Assembly: GCA_904501765.1 (NCBI GenBank)
Contig: CAJGCM010000126.1
Location: forward strand, 1-6,286
Length of the DNA: 6,286 nucleotides
From: an uncultured Clostridia bacterium
Lineage (GTDB): Bacteria; Bacillota; Clostridia; Oscillospirales; CAG-272
Direction: 5' to 3'
Below, one piece after another: positions 6,247-6,286 of this stretch (its first letter is position 1; every line of letters begins with the position of its first letter). The notes under the pieces were generated by a model that had not been told where the DNA came from, did not search any database, and worked only from the letters and a program-made list of their open reading frames with translations. The position numbers and the translations under genes were made by a program.

Positions 6247-6264
6247 ATGGCTTCGACTCCTCAT
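6100..6264 (-). other. Possible small open frame in the repeat (54 codons), copy 2/3
   Basis: Counterpart of the frame one period to the left, again 54 codons from an ATG at 6264 to TGA 6102-6100. It ends 8 bp before the next ATG at 6091. It differs by five residues (Thr to Ala, Arg to Trp, Ala to Thr, Glu to Gly, Phe to Ser). The same doubts about translation apply. Confidence 0.15.
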
Positions 6265-6286
6265 TCACACCGTCATAAATAATAAA
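6247..6286. repeat. Tandem repeat, start of copy 3, cut by the window edge
   Basis: The last 40 bp equal the first 40 bp of copies 1 and 2 without a mismatch. The array therefore continues past the window, or the window ends because an assembly stopped in the repeat. If the array in fact ended at this point, the 40 bp would be a short flanking repeat. Confidence 0.92.

Noticed and set aside
5901..6286. CRISPR array
   Set aside because: The whole 173-bp unit is repeated with about 96% identity. There are no short repeats separated by unique spacers and no cas gene in view.

Overview
The window looks like chromosome from a low-to-moderate GC Gram-positive anaerobe of the Clostridia (Bacillota). 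The grounds are strong AGGAGG-type ribosome binding sites, A/T-rich intergenic DNA, near-consensus sigma-A promoters (TTGAAA/TATAAT, TTGACT/TATAAT, TTGACC/TACAAT, all with 17-bp spacers), compact Rho-independent terminators, and an EF-G-2-type FusA paralogue of the kind common in clostridia. The species cannot be named from sequence alone. Both window edges cut through features: radA on the left and a tandem repeat on the right. The right edge may be a contig end caused by the repeat.

Layout: (1) 2-451, the C-terminal part of the DNA-repair/recombination protein RadA, closed by a terminator. (2) 583-2880, a single-gene unit: promoter, a leader that can fold into a hairpin right after the predicted transcription start, a 689-aa EF-G-like GTPase (FusA2 type), an imperfect inverted repeat, and a terminator. 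(3) 2902-5005, a two-gene operon: a DeoR-family regulator and, 17 bp downstream, a major facilitator transporter. The transporter keeps both phosphate-binding arginines of the organophosphate:phosphate antiporter (GlpT/UhpT) family. A bidirectional terminator ends the operon. (4) 5034-5882, convergent on the minus strand: a Cof-type HAD phosphatase with its own extended -10 promoter. (5) 5901-6286, a tandem array with an exact 173-bp period: two full copies and 40 bp of a third, cut by the window edge.

How the genes may work together: DeoR-family sensor domains generally bind phosphorylated sugars or polyols. The transporter has the residues expected for a phosphorylated substrate, and Cof-type HAD enzymes usually dephosphorylate small phosphometabolites. 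An uptake-and-use module for a phosphorylated carbon compound, controlled by the DeoR protein, is a reasonable inference, but the substrate is unknown and the HAD gene is not in the operon. radA and fusA2 look like independent housekeeping neighbours.

The least explained part is the 173-bp array. Each unit carries several small stem-loops and, on the minus strand, an intact 54-codon open frame. Successive frames are separated by only 8 bp, and the array sits 18 bp upstream of the phosphatase promoter. I saw no sure sign of a new defence or mobile system.
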